DNA of 6,097 nucleotides from Bacillota bacterium (GTDB taxonomy: Bacteria; Bacillota; Clostridia; Lachnospirales; Lachnospiraceae). Made by a program: the position numbers and the translations under genes. The stretch spans positions 1 to 6,097 of the forward strand of contig JAEWRS010000159.1 of NCBI GenBank assembly GCA_023398855.1, given 5' to 3'. The notes beneath the pieces are model-generated. The model saw only the letters and a program-made list of their open reading frames with translations. It was not told where the DNA came from and did no database searches. Every line of letters begins with the position of its first letter. The first letter of the stretch is position 1. Shown piece after piece: positions 5,742 through 6,097 of the stretch.

Positions 5742-6097
5742 ATGTTTTCTGGTTTTTTTAATTACGATAATCCGGTATGGCGTTTTATTGGTAAATTTGG
5801 AGATTTGATTATTTTAAATATCCTGTGGCTGATATGCAGTATCCCGATTTTTACCATCGGTGCGTCTACCACGGCCGTATATTATGTGACCTTAAAGCTT
5901 GCAAGAGACGATGATGGATACACCATCCGCTCTTTTTTTAAATCATTTAAAGAAAACTTTAAACAAGCTACCGTGATCTGGCTCATTCTTCTGGCTGTAG
6001 GAGTGATCCTTGGAGTTGATGTGTACTTCTTTACCAGATTGTTTACAGGTTCCGGGACATTCCGGACCGTCATGCTAACGGTGTTCCTGGCAATGGT
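5742..6097 (+). CDS. yesL: YesL-family (DUF624) membrane protein, 3' end outside window
   Basis: The first 118 codons of a DUF624 protein; full-length members are usually about 200-220 residues, so roughly half is present. It starts MFSGFFNYDNPVWRFIGKFG, typical of the family, followed by a first hydrophobic span (about 20-50, DLIILNILWLICSIPIFTIGA; TTAVYYVTLKLARDDDGY is the conserved connector), a second (about 77-98) and a third beginning near 108. DUF624 proteins are integral membrane proteins of unknown function frequently encoded in carbohydrate ABC-transporter loci of Firmicutes. AGAAGGGG (5726-5733) lies 8 bases before the ATG, which fixes the start. It is divergent from the anchored solute-binding-like gene and shares its control region. 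Confidence 0.9.
   Translation, partial: MFSGFFNYDNPVWRFIGKFGDLIILNILWLICSIPIFTIGASTTAVYYVTLKLARDDDGYTIRSFFKSFKENFKQATVIWLILLAVGVILGVDVYFFTRLFTGSGTFRTVMLTVFLAM

Overview
The window looks like a chromosomal segment from a low-to-moderate GC Gram-positive anaerobe of the Clostridia, most likely Lachnospiraceae (Lachnoclostridium/Lacrimispora-like). This rests on AGGAGG-type ribosome binding sites, the protein repertoire (YyaL-type thioredoxin-domain protein, cytoplasmic choloylglycine-hydrolase-family amidase, single-domain cyclophilin, DUF624/YesL membrane protein) and AT-rich promoters. The genus is inference; no rRNA or other phylogenetic marker is present. No tRNA, CRISPR array, intact insertion sequence or riboswitch was recognised.

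Left part (1-2133): a YyaL/SPATA20-family gene (thioredoxin-like DUF255 domain plus alpha/alpha-barrel) that is broken near its 5' end. The normal start is at 27, but an 18-base in-frame insertion with a TGA stop (189-191) sits directly before the conserved TCHWCH active-site motif. The remaining 632 codons are open from an ATG at 195 to the stop at 2093. A strong intrinsic terminator hairpin begins in the stop codon.

Middle part (2215-4931): a choloylglycine hydrolase/penicillin V acylase family gene whose true start (2215) exposes the catalytic Cys; a 478-base gene-poor spacer containing several perfect inverted repeats and possibly a decayed small coding region; then a cyclophilin peptidyl-prolyl isomerase followed 4 bases later by a GNAT acetyltransferase with an extra N-terminal domain. 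These last two probably form a two-gene transcription unit.

Right part (4867-6097): a minus-strand gene for a small membrane-anchored protein whose outer domain resembles part of an ABC-transporter solute-binding protein, and a divergent plus-strand yesL (DUF624) gene that runs off the window. They share a 173-base intergenic region with two good divergent -10 elements (TATAAT on each strand) and an 11-bp inverted repeat between them that could be a shared operator. The minus-strand gene overlaps the 3' end of the GNAT gene tail to tail by 65 bases.

The points most worth a second look are the stop-carrying 18-base insertion in the YyaL gene, the anchored solute-binding-like protein divergent from YesL with its palindromic control region, and the hairpin-dense spacer at 3181-3658. 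I did not find a clear new multi-gene defence or mobile system.
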